In this document: positions 5,339 to 5,912 of the stretch, piece by piece | Layout of the letters: each line of letters opens with the position of its first letter | How positions within the stretch are numbered: the stretch's first letter is position 1 | Assembly (NCBI GenBank): GCA_035637115.1 | Contig: DASPXV010000130.1 | Span: 1 to 5,912 of the forward strand | Reading direction: 5' to 3' | Source: JAICSD01 sp035637115 | Lineage (GTDB): Bacteria > Acidobacteriota > Vicinamibacteria > Vicinamibacterales > 2-12-FULL-66-21 | DNA: 5,912 bases | The notes under the pieces: generated by a model | What the model was told of the DNA's origin: nothing | Database searches by the model: none | What the model saw: only the letters and a program-made list of their open reading frames with translations | Translations under genes and position numbers: made by a program

Positions 5339-5912
5339 AGTCAGCCTAAGCGGATTGCCGGAGAACTTCGCAGTTCGCAGACCTGGCCGGCCGGCGACGC
5401 GGACCTCAACTGCGCGCGTCAGCGGCGGCCGCATGCGCGATCCCGGCGCTAACGACAGCGTCAGGCGCCGATCGCGATCGGACCAGCGCATCGAGATGCC
5501 CATCCATTCGCCACGGCGGTACTCAAACGACGTCCCATCATCTTCGAATAACTCGAACGAGCCGTCCGCGCCGGGATAGATGGTGATCGAGAGCGGACCT
5601 TCCATTGGCTGCGACGTGTACTGCTTCAGCGGTCCCATCGGGATGATGGCGCCGGCGCGAACATAGAGCGGCATCGTTGCCAGGTCCACCGCGCGATCGA
5701 TTTCCCTGCCGCCAGCCACGCGCTCGTCCGTCCAGAAGTCGAACCACGATCCGCGCGGCAGGTAGAGGCGGCGCGAGGTTGCATTCTTCTCGATGACTGG
5801 CGCAACGAAAATGTCCTTGCCCCAGAGGTACTCGTCCCCACGCCCCACGGCGACGGGATCGTCGGCATGATGCAACCACAGTGCGCGCACGATCGGCATG
5901 CCCGTCTGCGAG
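5333..5912 (-). CDS. Glycoside hydrolase family 31, C-terminal part (alpha-glucosidase/alpha-xylosidase type)
   Basis: The window edge cuts this gene; 192 complete C-terminal codons are visible, the frame being open from 5912 (reading S-Q-T-G-M-P-I-V-R-A-L-W). GH31 enzymes cleave terminal alpha-linked glucose or xylose with retention of configuration. Visible landmarks are the end of the catalytic barrel (GMPIVRALWLHH) and the proximal beta-sandwich with EYLWGKDIFVAPVIEKNATS and LPRGSWFDFWTDE. These are followed by MPLYVRAGAIIPMGP and a distal domain of DUF5110 type (GADGSFELFEDDGTSFEYRRGEW). Both catalytic aspartates lie upstream of the visible part, so activity and exact specificity cannot be judged. 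An ATG at 5899 is an internal methionine of this conserved block, not the start. TAG at 5335-5333 is supplied by the repeat array. It is upstream of the exported unknown protein on the same strand. Confidence 0.9.
   Translation of the reverse strand, partial: SQTGMPIVRALWLHHADDPVAVGRGDEYLWGKDIFVAPVIEKNATSRRLYLPRGSWFDFWTDERVAGGREIDRAVDLATMPLYVRAGAIIPMGPLKQYTSQPMEGPLSITIYPGADGSFELFEDDGTSFEYRRGEWMGISMRWSDRDRRLTLSLAPGSRMRPPLTRAVEVRVAGRPGLRTAKFSGNPLRLTL

Overview
The window is GC-rich DNA, very probably from a bacterial chromosome. The best guess is Acidobacteriota (Vicinamibacteria-like). That rests on the gene types: a membrane-anchored sulfatase-fold/TPR fusion, a secreted LIC_10091-like protein and a GH31 glycosidase. 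It also rests on short hairpin and palindromic repeats between genes. No rRNA or other taxonomic marker is present, so this is an inference.

Left part (1 to about 1800) is an insertion hot spot. The last 38 codons of a LysR-type regulator (minus strand, 89-205) are cut off at a CTAG. There a complete IS701-family insertion sequence (206-1630) begins, with 13-bp perfect terminal inverted repeats, a CTAG duplication on both sides and one intact DDE transposase on the minus strand. The far CTAG overlaps the tip of a second element, a 160-bp non-coding MITE-like repeat (1633-1792) with 38-bp imperfect inverted ends. The rest of the lysR gene is not found beyond either element, so the locus has been rearranged as well as interrupted.

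Middle part (1826-3967): one plus-strand gene encodes an inner-membrane-anchored alkaline-phosphatase-superfamily (sulfatase-fold) enzyme fused to about seven TPR repeats. It starts with TTG only 33 bp after the MITE-like repeat. Its active-site motif is TLPSH rather than the C/S-x-P-S-R of classical sulfatases, so a phospho- or phosphoglycerol-type transfer or hydrolysis is as likely as sulfate ester cleavage.

Right part (4079-5912): two minus-strand genes converge on the sulfatase-fold gene. The window edge cuts the C-terminal 192 residues of a GH31 alpha-glucosidase/alpha-xylosidase-type enzyme. Downstream of it lies a 389-aa exported protein of unknown function related to the LIC_10091 family. 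Between them are a strong 8-bp hairpin and a run of five GAAGCTACAG-like units, the last of which supplies the stop codon of the GH31 gene.

The three full or partial host genes on the right all look like cell-envelope or glycan functions, but nothing in the sequence ties them into one pathway. No CRISPR array, tRNA, rRNA or recognisable new defence system is visible.
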